Source: Salibacter halophilus
GTDB taxonomy: Bacteria > Bacteroidota > Bacteroidia > Flavobacteriales_G > Salibacteraceae
Length of the DNA: 64,000 bases
Direction: 5' to 3'
Assembly: GCF_008806325.1 (NCBI RefSeq)
Contig: NZ_WACR01000001.1
Location: forward strand, 372,001 to 436,000
Each line of letters opens with the position of its first letter. Positions within the stretch are counted from its first letter, which is position 1. The notes beneath the pieces are model-generated. The model worked only from the letters and a program-made list of their open reading frames with translations, was not told the origin of the DNA and did not search any database. A program made the position numbers and the translations under genes. This document shows, in pieces, positions 51,885 to 61,017 of this stretch.

Positions 51885-54326
51885 TCACTCCCTCAAACCT
51901 GCACCTGTTTCTTTTTCAAGGTTCTGAAGGAGTTTACTCATCACCTTATCCACTTTCTTATCCGTCAGCGTTTTTTGTTCATCTCTAAAGATGAAGCTCA
52001 CAGCATAACTTTTCTTACCATCTTCAATATTCTTGCCTTCGTAAACATCAAAAAGATTCACATTTTCAAGGAGCTTTTTTTCAGTTTTTTCAGCAACCTC
52101 AACGATTGAAGAGAAAGGCACTTCTTTATCCACGATCAGAGCCAAATCACGTCTCATTGCAGGATATTTGGATACCGGCTTAAAACGTACCTTAGCCTGA
52201 CCGGCCAATTTCACAAAATTCGTCCAGTCGATCTCGGCAAAGTAGAGATCCTGTTTGAGACTGAATTCTTTCAGAAGATCACCACTGATGATTCCCAAAT
52301 CAGCTACATGGTTTTTATTGATCGTGATACTCAACCCTGCACTAAGAAACCCAGATTCGCTTTCTTTCCACTGCACATTAAACTTATCCAATCCAAATGC
52401 ATCAATAAGCGCAGATACGGCACCTTTAATAAAATCAAAGCCCACCTTTTTTGATTGTGTATTCCATGCTTCAGGCTCTTGATTCCCTGCTACAGCAATG
52501 GATAGTTTCTCACGCTCTTTGCTCTTGTCATTTTTAACAGAATATGTTCGGCCAAACTCAAAAAGTTTGATATCGGTTGATTGGCGGTTCTGATTGAATT
52601 GAGCGGCTTCCAGTAAATCAAATACCATTGAAGTGCGAAGTACATTCAATTCAGAACTCAATGGATTCGCAATTTTGACGATTCCTTTAGAGTCTATTCC
52701 CTTGAACTTTTCGTAGTAATCTGCTTTTGTCAAAGAATTGCTCATCGCTTCCAAAAATCCACGTGACACAAGAAGTTCACTAGCTCTGTTACGAATTACT
52801 TCAGGATTGGGTTTGGGCGCATAGCTCAACGAGCTAGATAGTTTTTGCGGTATTTCTATGTTATCGTACCCGTAAATACGCAAAATTTCCTCGATCACAT
52901 CGATTTCGCGCTGCACATCTACTTTGAATGGCGGAACAAGCAATTTTAACTCTCGCCCATTTTCTTCATCTATAACGATTTCTAGTCTGGTTAGGATCGC
53001 TTTAACAAGCTTAATATCGAGTGATTTACCTCCTATCCTATCGAGGTTATCCATATTGAAAGTCACTTCAAACCACTCGTGTTCCTTTGGATGTTCTTCG
53101 ACAATTTCGCTCGAAATGGATGCGCCACAAATTTCTTTCATCAAAAGTGCTGCTCGCTTGAGAGCGTAAATTGTATTGAGCGGATCAACTCCCCTTTCAA
53201 ATCTGAAAGATGCATCAGTACTCAATCCGTGGCGTTTAGCTGTTTTACGCACCCAAACCGGATCGAAGTAGGCCGATTCGAGAAATACATTAACCGTTTC
53301 TTCTTTTACTCCTGAGTCAACACCGCCAAAAACACCGGCAATGCACATCGGTTCATCATCGTTACAAATCATCAGGTCCTTATCTGATAATTCGCGCTCT
53401 TCTTCATCGAGTGTTGTGAATTTGGTTTTATCGGCCACGGTTCTGACCGTAACTTTATTACCCTTAATTTTTGATGCATCAAAAGCGTGTAATGGCTGCC
53501 CCGTTTCGTGCAAAACGAAATTGGTGATATCAACTACATTGTTAATGAGAGCCAGCCCTATTGAGCGGAGCTTGTTTTGTAGCCAATCTGGCGAGGGGCC
53601 TACTTTCACATTTGTCAAAGTAACTCCAGCATATCGCGGACAAGCCTCAGTATTTTGAACATCAATCCCGATTTCGAGATCGTGATTATCGACTTTAAAG
53701 TGATCAACTTTTGGCCAGTTGATACACTTATCTTTCAATTCATCTTTCACAGCTCCAAGTGCAACGAGATCACGAGCTGTACCAATATGACTTGCTGCAT
53801 CAGCTCTGTTTGGAGTGAGCCCAATTTCAAATACATTATCATTTTCAACCTTGAAGTATTCTGCCGCAGGCGTTCCTGTTTTTGGATTATCGGTCAGAAC
53901 CATAATGCCATCGTGGCTAACTCCCAGACCGAGTTCGTCCTCAGCGCAAATCATTCCTTCAGAACGCTCTCCGCGAATTTTAGCTTTCTTGATTTCAAAA
54001 GGCTCTCCATCGGTTGGATGGATCGTAGCTCCTACCGTTGCTACAACAACTTTTTGGCCTTTATCTACATTTGGTGCCCCACAAACAATTTGTTTGGTTT
54101 CACCATTTCCCAGGTCAACCTGAGTAACTTTGAGCTTATCAGCATTTTCGTGCTTCTCACAAGAAACCACCTCACCGATGACGATGCCTTCTAGTCCGCC
54201 CGGAATGGACTGTACTTTTTCAACACCCTCAACTTCTAAGCCTGTTGAAGTTAACCAATCTGCTACTTGTTGAGCATCCAGGTTAATATCGATGTAGTTC
54301 TTGAGCCAGTTGTATGAAATTTTCAT
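51885..54326 (-). CDS. pheT: Phenylalanine-tRNA ligase beta subunit
   Basis: An 813-residue PheT, the tRNA-binding and editing subunit of the alpha2-beta2 synthetase. In order are the tRNA-binding EMAP-like domain (VIGEVVSCEKHENADKLKVTQ), the B3/B4 editing domain (GQPLHAFDASKI), the B5 domain (EVTFNMDNLDRIGGKSLDI), the catalytic-like core and the C-terminal ferredoxin-fold anticodon-binding domain (FKPVSKYPAMRRDLALIVD). Full length. pheS is not adjacent. Two exact copies of the repeated word are present, one on each strand. Confidence 0.97.
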   Translation of the reverse strand: MKISYNWLKNYIDINLDAQQVADWLTSTGLEVEGVEKVQSIPGGLEGIVIGEVVSCEKHENADKLKVTQVDLGNGETKQIVCGAPNVDKGQKVVVATVGATIHPTDGEPFEIKKAKIRGERSEGMICAEDELGLGVSHDGIMVLTDNPKTGTPAAEYFKVENDNVFEIGLTPNRADAASHIGTARDLVALGAVKDELKDKCINWPKVDHFKVDNHDLEIGIDVQNTEACPRYAGVTLTNVKVGPSPDWLQNKLRSIGLALINNVVDITNFVLHETGQPLHAFDASKIKGNKVTVRTVADKTKFTTLDEEERELSDKDLMICNDDEPMCIAGVFGGVDSGVKEETVNVFLESAYFDPVWVRKTAKRHGLSTDASFRFERGVDPLNTIYALKRAALLMKEICGASISSEIVEEHPKEHEWFEVTFNMDNLDRIGGKSLDIKLVKAILTRLEIVIDEENGRELKLLVPPFKVDVQREIDVIEEILRIYGYDNIEIPQKLSSSLSYAPKPNPEVIRNRASELLVSRGFLEAMSNSLTKADYYEKFKGIDSKGIVKIANPLSSELNVLRTSMVFDLLEAAQFNQNRQSTDIKLFEFGRTYSVKNDKSKEREKLSIAVAGNQEPEAWNTQSKKVGFDFIKGAVSALIDAFGLDKFNVQWKESESGFLSAGLSITINKNHVADLGIISGDLLKEFSLKQDLYFAEIDWTNFVKLAGQAKVRFKPVSKYPAMRRDLALIVDKEVPFSSIVEVAEKTEKKLLENVNLFDVYEGKNIEDGKKSYAVSFIFRDEQKTLTDKKVDKVMSKLLQNLEKETGAGLRE

Positions 54327-54357
54327 AATGCGCTGTACTGAATTGAAATGATGCGCG

Positions 54358-54365
54358 CAAAACTA
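54358..54365 (-). promoter_or_regulatory. Promoter -7 element of pheT
   Basis: On the minus strand TAGTTTTG fits TAnnTTTG, 31 bases before the pheT ATG. Confidence 0.5.
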
Positions 54366-54390
54366 AAGGATATTTGGGATAATGTGGGAG

Positions 54391-54915
54391 TTAATCCAGT
54401 AATTGAATTACAGCTTTATTTATTTTCTCAATATCTTTCTCTGTTGATCTCTTAGGCTCAAATTCAAGCTTTGTTTTTGCTTCAACCGCTTTAATTGTCC
54501 AGTGTTGATTTTGAAAAATGTGTTTTAGTCCTGAATTAGGTATATGTGATGTAAATCGAGATTCATATTCATTATTTGACTCCAGTTCAACAAACATACT
54601 CTCAATCTCACCTGCTTTTATTGAAGTGTCTGGATTTGAAATCTCAAATGATGACAGTTTTTTTAATGGCTTCTCATGAAAGATTGAAAAATTGACAACA
54701 GCAATATTCCCCTTAACAGATTCAATGTTAAAGTCAACTAGCAACTCTGCATCTTCTCCTTTAAATTTCATAGGTTTTATGAAATACTTAAGACCTCCTT
54801 CTTTAAGGTAAAAACTTCGATAAAGCTTTCCTCTATGAGATCCACCCCCCATAGAACCGCAGCCCACAAACAAAAACAAAGAAATGATAACACCGAAAAA
54901 TATATTTATTCTCAT
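54391..54915 (-). CDS. Hypothetical lipoprotein
   Basis: A 174-residue AT-rich gene that I do not recognise. The signal peptide ends in a lipobox (LFLFVGC), and a Gly/Ser spacer follows (GSMGGGSHRGK). The mature part looks like a mixed beta protein. It overlaps the upstream hypothetical gene by 4 bp, so the pair is co-translated. No exact copy of the repeated word is present in this low-GC stretch. Confidence 0.72.
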   Translation of the reverse strand: MRINIFFGVIISLFLFVGCGSMGGGSHRGKLYRSFYLKEGGLKYFIKPMKFKGEDAELLVDFNIESVKGNIAVVNFSIFHEKPLKKLSSFEISNPDTSIKAGEIESMFVELESNNEYESRFTSHIPNSGLKHIFQNQHWTIKAVEAKTKLEFEPKRSTEKDIEKINKAVIQLLD

Positions 54916-55439
54916 TTTAATTTTTTCATATTGACACGCTTAATAAAAGCTGAGTCATTCATTAAAAAAGCAACTTTAGAGGAGTCACTTGATATTATTG
55001 AATAAGTCCAAAAGAAATCCTTTTTCTCAGAAAGTACAGAGACTATGTAACTTCCATCTCTTTCATAGAAATAACGTTGATAAGCATCATGAGAGTCAGA
55101 TTTAATATGCCTGTTTGTTGAATCGTTTTCAATGTATCCAGCTAATTGGGCTCTTTTTATTTTAACCGGAATACTAATAAATGCCTTGTAATGATCAGAT
55201 CTATCAGCAAGAACTTTATACAAAGGCCAATTGAAGGTCTCATATTTATTGAAAATTGAGTCATGAAAATTTATAATTGATTCTTCTCTGGCTATCTCTT
55301 TTTCATTATCCTGTAAATAATATTTAACACCATTCACAAGAGCTATTGTCTTATCATTTTTCTTTTGTTTCACACCACAACTAGTCGATGAGAAAAGTGT
55401 AGCAATTATCCAAAATGATAGTAATAAAAACTTATTCAT
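54912..55439 (-). CDS. Hypothetical lipoprotein
   Basis: A 175-residue AT-rich gene with a lipoprotein signal (LLLSFWIIATLFSSTSC). The mature part is charged and rich in aromatic residues (ETFNWPLYKVLADRSDHYKA). No family is recognised. It lies directly after the TRL-like gene and its terminator, and is coupled to the next hypothetical lipoprotein. Confidence 0.72.
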   Translation of the reverse strand: MNKFLLLSFWIIATLFSSTSCGVKQKKNDKTIALVNGVKYYLQDNEKEIAREESIINFHDSIFNKYETFNWPLYKVLADRSDHYKAFISIPVKIKRAQLAGYIENDSTNRHIKSDSHDAYQRYFYERDGSYIVSVLSEKKDFFWTYSIISSDSSKVAFLMNDSAFIKRVNMKKLK

Positions 55440-55451
55440 AACCTATAAATA

Positions 55452-55480
55452 AAAAAAGGCGCCCTAAATAGAGCACCTTT
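55452..55480 (-). terminator. Terminator of the TRL-like gene
   Basis: On the minus strand AAAGGTGC pairs with GCGCCTTT (one G-U pair) and is followed by T residues. Confidence 0.75.
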
Positions 55481-55499
55481 AATCTAATTGATTTTTTTC

Positions 55500-55784
55500 T
55501 TATTCTCCAGTAACGATTGTCTCATAAGTTTGGATAATACCAAGAATATCACCTTGCTTAATATCAACAGTTGAAATCTTAGAAATTCCACCGTTTTTGG
55601 CAGCAGTTTGAATACTTGCATCCTGGTTGAAGAACAATACATGAAGGAAGCCTGTTGCTTTTGCAGTACCTACTTTGTCGCCAACTGGGTTGCTAGTAGC
55701 ATCAACTGGCAAAGTAAGTGAACAACTTGACATGAATCCTACAACTGCAACTATAGCAGCTAAAGCTTTGATTTTTCTAAGCAT
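55500..55784 (-). CDS. TRL-like lipoprotein
   Basis: A 94-residue small lipoprotein (lipobox GFMSSC). The core (NPVGDKVGTAKATGFLHVLF, AAKNGGISKISTVDIKQGDILG, quoted in parts) matches the TRL family of tRNA-associated locus-like proteins. These are short-looped glycine-zipper-like envelope proteins of unknown function. It has its own promoter and terminator. High expression is plausible but not shown. Confidence 0.82.
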   Translation of the reverse strand: MLRKIKALAAIVAVVGFMSSCSLTLPVDATSNPVGDKVGTAKATGFLHVLFFNQDASIQTAAKNGGISKISTVDIKQGDILGIIQTYETIVTGE

Positions 55785-55822
55785 AATAATTAAAATTTAG
55801 AGTTAACATTAATGATTGGTCT

Positions 55823-55850
55823 CAAAAATAAAATAAAAAACGAGTTACAA
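55823..55850 (-). promoter_or_regulatory. Promoter of the TRL-like gene
   Basis: On the minus strand TATTTTTG (55823-55830) fits the -7 element. TTG at 55848-55850 lies 17 bases upstream, as expected for -33. Confidence 0.7.
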
Positions 55851-55924
55851 GAAATATCAGGATATTTTTATGGTAGAATATTTAGTAATCTTTTTTCATT
55901 CTTAATTAAGAATTATTGAAGCTG

Positions 55925-58021
55925 TTAAGAAATCCTGCCCCAGTTAGGTCTTTCTTTTTGAACTTTAGCATAGCCTTTGGCTACATTGCTATTTTGGGGC
56001 AGTTCGAGTTTAGGATCTTCTTTCAGAACCTGTATAGCAGCATGGCGTGCCAGTTGTAGTAACTTACCGTCCTTAGCCAGGTCGGCAATTTGGAGGTTGA
56101 GAACTCCACTCTGTTGTGTGCCCATTATATCGCCCGGACCTCTTAATTCTAGATCAACTTCAGCTACTTCGAATCCATCCTGGGTTCTGACCATTGTTTC
56201 CATTCTTTTACGCGCCTCTGCTGATAGTTTATTACCGGTCATTAAAACGCAATACGATTGCTCGGCTCCGCGACCTACTCGTCCCCTGAGCTGGTGAAGT
56301 TGAGACAGTCCAAATCGTTCAGCACTTTCGATAACCATGACACTGGCGTTTGGAACATTCACACCTACTTCAATGACTGTTGTTGCAACCATAATTTGGG
56401 TGTTCCCATCAACGAATTGTTGCATCTCGTAATCCTTATCCTCGGCTTTCATTTTTCCGTGAACAATTGAGATGCGATAATCAGGCGGTGGAAAGGCTCT
56501 TGAAATTGCCTCGTAACCATCCATGAGATCTTTGTAATCCATCTTGGCAGATTCCTCAATTAATGGGTAAACGATGTATACCTGCCTTCCCTTTTCGATC
56601 TCTTTTTTTAGGAATCCAAATACTTCAAGGCGGTGTTGATCGCGCTTGTGAATAGTTTCGATGGGCTTTCTTCCCGGAGGCAATTCATCAATAACTGAAA
56701 CGCTCAAATCTCCGTAAAGCGTCATCGCCAATGTTCTTGGGATTGGCGTTGCAGACATAACGAGAACATGAGGTGGTCTGGTGTTTTTTCGCCACATCTT
56801 TGACCGTTGAGCAACTCCAAAGCGATGTTGTTCATCGATCACAACTATACCCAAATTTGCAAACCTTACGGATTCCTGTAACAGGGCGTGTGTTCCGACC
56901 AAAATATTGGTTTCTCCCTTTTCTAGCTGTTCGTGAATGGGTTTTCGGTCAGATTTTTTAATCGACCCGGTAAGTAAATCGACATTTATACCTGTTCCTT
57001 CGAGTTGTTCTTTTAATGTAACGTAATGCTGGTTGGCTAAAATCTCAGTAGGAGCAATCATCGCGCACTGATAACCATTATCTATGGCAATGAGCATTGT
57101 GAGTAGCGCGACCATGGTTTTACCACTTCCCACATCGCCCTGTAACAACCTGTTCATTTGTTCTCCGGTTCCCAAATCACGTCTCAACTCTTTCATGACG
57201 CGCTTTTGTGCTCTGGTTAGCTCAAATGGTAAATGGTTCTGATAAAAATTGTTGAAGTTCTCTCCTACTCTCTCAAATACAAACCCTTTATACTTTTCCT
57301 GCCTGTTGAGTTTGCTTCTCAATATTTGCATTTGAACGAAGAATAGCTCTTCAAACTTGAGCCGATAGCGCGCCATTTGCAAACTCCTTGAGTCTGGTGG
57401 TTGGTGAACAATATGGTAAGCTTTTGTTTTGTCGATTAGCTTGTAATGCTCCATTAGCTCTTTACTCATGGTTTCTTCAAACCTGATTTCACCTGAATCG
57501 AGCACTGTTTTTATCAACTTTGCCAACCCTTTAGAATGAAGCCCAACTCCAGTCAATTTCTCCGTTGTGGAATAAACTGGTTCTAAGCTGGCTTTTTTTC
57601 TTGCGTTTGCTTTCGATAGTGGCTCTAGCTCGGGATGAGCAAAATTGATTTTCCCCTTGAAAATTGAGGGTTTTCCAAAAAGAACGTAATCAACTCCTTC
57701 TTTCAGATTCTTTTTCACCCACTGAACTCCTTTGAACCAAACGAGCTCAACAGTCCCTGTTTCGTCAACCAACTTTGCTGATAATCTTCTCTGCCTTGGC
57801 TTTCCAAATTCCTGAATATGCCTCAACTTACCCACTATTTGAACGTTTGGCATATCGGGATGAAGCTGATTAACTTTATGGAATTGACTCCTGTCGTTGT
57901 ATCTGAAGGGAAAAAGGTTTAAGAGATCTTCGCATGTTAGAACCCCGAGCTCACTCTGTAGTTTCTCACCTCGCTGCGGTCCTACACCTTTTACATATTC
58001 GATGGGAGTCGATAATTTCAT
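55925..58021 (-). CDS. recG: ATP-dependent DNA helicase RecG
   Basis: A 698-residue RecG, which reverses stalled replication forks and branch-migrates Holliday junctions. The N-terminal wedge domain with an OB fold is present (PNVQIVGKLRHIQEFGKPRQ). Helicase motifs follow: Walker A GDVGSGKT, DEQH, the SATPIPRT motif III and QLRGRVGRG. The C-terminal ERPNWGRIS is intact. One copy of the repeated word (56183-56192) is read Val-Arg-Thr. Confidence 0.97.
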   Translation of the reverse strand: MKLSTPIEYVKGVGPQRGEKLQSELGVLTCEDLLNLFPFRYNDRSQFHKVNQLHPDMPNVQIVGKLRHIQEFGKPRQRRLSAKLVDETGTVELVWFKGVQWVKKNLKEGVDYVLFGKPSIFKGKINFAHPELEPLSKANARKKASLEPVYSTTEKLTGVGLHSKGLAKLIKTVLDSGEIRFEETMSKELMEHYKLIDKTKAYHIVHQPPDSRSLQMARYRLKFEELFFVQMQILRSKLNRQEKYKGFVFERVGENFNNFYQNHLPFELTRAQKRVMKELRRDLGTGEQMNRLLQGDVGSGKTMVALLTMLIAIDNGYQCAMIAPTEILANQHYVTLKEQLEGTGINVDLLTGSIKKSDRKPIHEQLEKGETNILVGTHALLQESVRFANLGIVVIDEQHRFGVAQRSKMWRKNTRPPHVLVMSATPIPRTLAMTLYGDLSVSVIDELPPGRKPIETIHKRDQHRLEVFGFLKKEIEKGRQVYIVYPLIEESAKMDYKDLMDGYEAISRAFPPPDYRISIVHGKMKAEDKDYEMQQFVDGNTQIMVATTVIEVGVNVPNASVMVIESAERFGLSQLHQLRGRVGRGAEQSYCVLMTGNKLSAEARKRMETMVRTQDGFEVAEVDLELRGPGDIMGTQQSGVLNLQIADLAKDGKLLQLARHAAIQVLKEDPKLELPQNSNVAKGYAKVQKERPNWGRIS

Positions 58022-58060
58022 GATTGACGAAGATAATGTGATTCCAAAAAATCTTTCATA

Positions 58061-58088
58061 AAAAAAGCCCTCCTTTTTGGAGGGCTTT
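58061..58088 (-). terminator. Terminator after pdhC
   Basis: AAAGCCCTCC (58064-58073) pairs perfectly with GGAGGGCTTT (58079-58088) around a 5-base loop. On the minus strand it is followed by T residues. Confidence 0.9.
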
Positions 58089-58112
58089 AACTATGTGTTA
58101 CCGCAAAGTGAA

Positions 58113-59396
58113 TTAAGCCAACATCATTACCGGATTCTCGAGCATTGACTTGAATGTATTGAGGAACTCTGCTCCTTTTACACCATCAACTACTCTGTGA
58201 TCACATGACAGTGTTACTTTCATGCGATTACCGGGAACTACCTGACCATCTTTTACGACTGGTTTTTCAACGATACCTCCAACAGCTAAAATACAAGAAT
58301 CTGGCGGATTAATAATTGCCGTAAACTCCTCTATTCCAAACATTCCGAGGTTAGAAATTGTAAAGGTATTTCCTTCCCAATCTTCAGGTTGAAGTTTTTT
58401 GTCTTTTGCTCTTTGAGCGTACTCTTTAACTTCTGAAGAGATTTGGGTGAGTGTTTTCCCATTTGCGTGACGAACAACCGGCACTAGCAATCCTTCTTCA
58501 ACTGCTACTGCAACACCCATGTGGACATGCTCATTGAAGCGTATTTTATCTTCTCTCCACGATGCATTGACGTAAGGGTGTTTCGTAAGTGCTATAGAAG
58601 CAGCCTTAATAACAAAGTCGTTAAATGAAACTTTACTTTCAGCTTGTTCATTTACAGCTTTTCTGGCTTTCATCACATTATCCATGTCTATCTCAACTGT
58701 GAGATAGAAGTGAGGAGCCGTAAATTTACTTTCAGAAAGGCGCTTTGCAATTGTTTTGCGCATTTGAGAAACATTCTGTTCGCTGTAACTCTCCTGTCCA
58801 ATTGCTGCTGGTTGAGCTGCTGCCGAAGAAGGCTCGTAATTGTCGATATCTCGCTTCACGATTCTACCACCATCGCCAGATCCTTCTACATTTTCAAGGT
58901 TAATTCCCTTGTCCTCAGCTAGCTTTTTAGCGAGTGGAGATGCCTTGATTCTGCCTGATGAAGTGCGAGGTGTTTCTCTCTTGGCTGGTTTTTCTTCTTT
59001 AGTAGCAGTTGGTTTAGGCTCAGCTTTTTTCGTTTCTTCTTTTTGCTCTTCTTTTCCTGACCCTTTCTCTTCCTTCTTTTCTGCTTTATCGTCACTGTCA
59101 GAACCGGAATCAGCTTGTTTTTTCTCCTCTTCTTCGAGGATATCTGAAACGTCTTCACCCTCTTCACCGAGAATGGCCAATATTGAATCTACCGGAGCAG
59201 AATCTCCTTTTTCAACACCTATGTGTAGGAGAGTTCCTTCCTGGAAAGACTCAAATTCCATTGTGGCTTTATCGGTTTCAATTTCAGCGAGTAAATCTCC
59301 TGATTCTACCTGATCGCCAACACTTTTGTGCCATTCCGCAACAACACCCTCTTCCATGGTGTCGCTCAACTTGGGCATACGTACAACTTCAGCCAT
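58113..59396 (-). CDS. pdhC: Pyruvate dehydrogenase E2, dihydrolipoamide acetyltransferase
   Basis: A 427-residue E2 core protein. A single lipoyl domain at residues 1-80 carries the lipoylated Lys in ETDKATMEFES. A long Glu/Lys-rich linker follows (about 85-145), then the E3-binding domain (RIKASPLAKKLAEDKGINLE) and the acyltransferase domain with the catalytic HxxxDG (CDHRVVDG). It lies 19 bp after pdhA. A separate E1 beta gene is not adjacent, so it must be elsewhere. E2 of another 2-oxo acid complex is less likely given pdhA. Confidence 0.93.
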   Translation of the reverse strand: MAEVVRMPKLSDTMEEGVVAEWHKSVGDQVESGDLLAEIETDKATMEFESFQEGTLLHIGVEKGDSAPVDSILAILGEEGEDVSDILEEEEKKQADSGSDSDDKAEKKEEKGSGKEEQKEETKKAEPKPTATKEEKPAKRETPRTSSGRIKASPLAKKLAEDKGINLENVEGSGDGGRIVKRDIDNYEPSSAAAQPAAIGQESYSEQNVSQMRKTIAKRLSESKFTAPHFYLTVEIDMDNVMKARKAVNEQAESKVSFNDFVIKAASIALTKHPYVNASWREDKIRFNEHVHMGVAVAVEEGLLVPVVRHANGKTLTQISSEVKEYAQRAKDKKLQPEDWEGNTFTISNLGMFGIEEFTAIINPPDSCILAVGGIVEKPVVKDGQVVPGNRMKVTLSCDHRVVDGVKGAEFLNTFKSMLENPVMMLA

Positions 59397-59415
59397 ATGC
59401 TAAATTTTTTCTGTA

Positions 59416-60429
59416 TTAATATTTATTGTCTCTGATGTAAGGATAATCTTCCTGCATGTAAACATCTTCGTAAAGCTCTTCTGGCTTTGGTGCAGGCGAT
59501 TCTTCAGCAAATTTCACTGCTTCGTTCACAGTTTCTTTTACTCTGTCCTGTATTTCTTTGATCTGCTTTTCAGAAGCGTACTTTTTCTTCTCAATAATAT
59601 CGAGAACAACGCTTACCGGATCTTTGCTTTTGTATTCTTCAACCTCTTCTTTACTGCGGTACTTTGCCGGATCTGACATTGAGTGACCTTTGTAACGATA
59701 GGTTCTAATTTCAAGAAGGTATGGCCCTTTACCGGAACGTGCATGTTCAGCTGCTTTTTCAATTGCATTGTGAACTTCTTCAACGCTCATTCCATCTACT
59801 GCCATTGCAGGCATATCGTAAGACTCACCTATTTCAGATAAATCTGTTACGTTTGAGGTACGCTCAACTGAAGTTCCCATTGCGTAATTGTTATTCTCGA
59901 TGAGGAAAACAACTGGTAACTCCCACAACATTGCCATGTTGAAGGTTTCGTGAAGTGCACCTTGCCTAACAGCTCCATCACCCATCGAGCAAATGGTAAC
60001 ATTATCGGTTTCCTTGTACTTTTCTGCAAAAGCGATACCTGCTCCCAGTGGAATTTGGGCTCCAACTATACCGTGGCCTCCCATCAAGTTTTTCTCTTTG
60101 CTGAACATGTGCATGGAACCACCTTTACCTTTAACAAGGCCGGTAGTTTTACCGTACAGTTCTGCCATCATATATTTTGGATGGATTCCCATCGCGATTG
60201 GGTGAGCATGATCACGATAAGCTGTAATATGCTTATCTCCTTCTTTTGTAGCAGAAACTGCTCCTGCTACAACGGCTTCTTGTCCTATATATAAGTGACA
60301 GAATCCTCCAAATTTCTGCTGGACGTATAATTGTCCTGCCTTTTCTTCAGTCTTCCGCATGAGCAGCATGTCTTCATACCATTTCAGATACTGCTCTTTG
60401 GAGAATTTTGATTTCTTTTTTGTCGCCAT
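59416..60429 (-). CDS. pdhA: Pyruvate dehydrogenase E1 component alpha subunit
   Basis: A 337-residue E1 alpha. The thiamine-diphosphate motif runs from GDGAVRQGALHETFNMAMLW to ENNNYAMGTSVER, with the regulatory-loop RYKGHSMSDPAKYRSKEE. It decarboxylates pyruvate together with E1 beta. It starts MATKKKSKFSKEQYLKWYED and has its own promoter. It is cotranscribed with pdhC. Confidence 0.95.
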   Translation of the reverse strand: MATKKKSKFSKEQYLKWYEDMLLMRKTEEKAGQLYVQQKFGGFCHLYIGQEAVVAGAVSATKEGDKHITAYRDHAHPIAMGIHPKYMMAELYGKTTGLVKGKGGSMHMFSKEKNLMGGHGIVGAQIPLGAGIAFAEKYKETDNVTICSMGDGAVRQGALHETFNMAMLWELPVVFLIENNNYAMGTSVERTSNVTDLSEIGESYDMPAMAVDGMSVEEVHNAIEKAAEHARSGKGPYLLEIRTYRYKGHSMSDPAKYRSKEEVEEYKSKDPVSVVLDIIEKKKYASEKQIKEIQDRVKETVNEAVKFAEESPAPKPEELYEDVYMQEDYPYIRDNKY

Positions 60430-60451
60430 ATTAATTCACTTTGAGGAGTGG

Positions 60452-60482
60452 CAAATTTAGTTGCAGAATTCCCAATTGCCAA
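60452..60482 (-). promoter_or_regulatory. Promoter of pdhA-pdhC
   Basis: On the minus strand TAAATTTG (60452-60459) fits the -7 element, and TTG at 60480-60482 lies 20 bases upstream. Confidence 0.7.
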
Positions 60483-60525
60483 ATAAACATTCACTTTGGA
60501 TAAGATGTTGTGAATTCCCTAACAT

Positions 60526-61017
60526 TTAATGATGAAAATCGAAGGAGAAGATAAGTGGTAAAAGATCTGTAGCTGACTGAAAACGAAAAACTTTCCCTGT
60601 TTCTCCGTAGAGGAATAGTTCAAATGGTTTTCCAAATTTACTTGTGTATTCTGCCATCACCTGCCTGCAATCTCCACAGGGTGAAACGGGTTCATCGAGT
60701 TTTTCGGTTGGACTTTTAGCTGAAATTGCCAATTTAACAAAAGGATCATTGGGATTTTGAGCTGCTGCTCCAAACATGGCCACTCGCTCTGCACACAATC
60801 CTGATGGAAAAGCTTTGTTTTCCTGATTGGCTCCATCTACTATTTTTCCTGACTCAAGTTCAATTGCTGCTCCAACCCGAAAGTTACTGTAAGGTGAATG
60901 ACTCGCTTTTGTGTTATGAATAGCTCGCTCGATCAAACTACGATCATGAGCAGACAGTTCTTCAATACTGTCAAAAACTTCAAATTCGCAGTGTATTGAT
61001 TTTTTGCTTTTTGCCAT
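60526..61017 (-). CDS. cdd: Cytidine deaminase
   Basis: A 163-residue homotetrameric-type cytidine deaminase that turns cytidine and deoxycytidine into uridine forms. The motif FPSGLCAERVAMF holds the first zinc Cys and catalytic Glu, and PCGDCRQVM holds the other two Cys. PYSNFRVGAAIE is the substrate segment. Its start shares one base with the stop of porV, so it is cotranscribed with the secretion genes, a pairing seen in other members of the phylum. Confidence 0.95.
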   Translation of the reverse strand: MAKSKKSIHCEFEVFDSIEELSAHDRSLIERAIHNTKASHSPYSNFRVGAAIELESGKIVDGANQENKAFPSGLCAERVAMFGAAAQNPNDPFVKLAISAKSPTEKLDEPVSPCGDCRQVMAEYTSKFGKPFELFLYGETGKVFRFQSATDLLPLIFSFDFHH

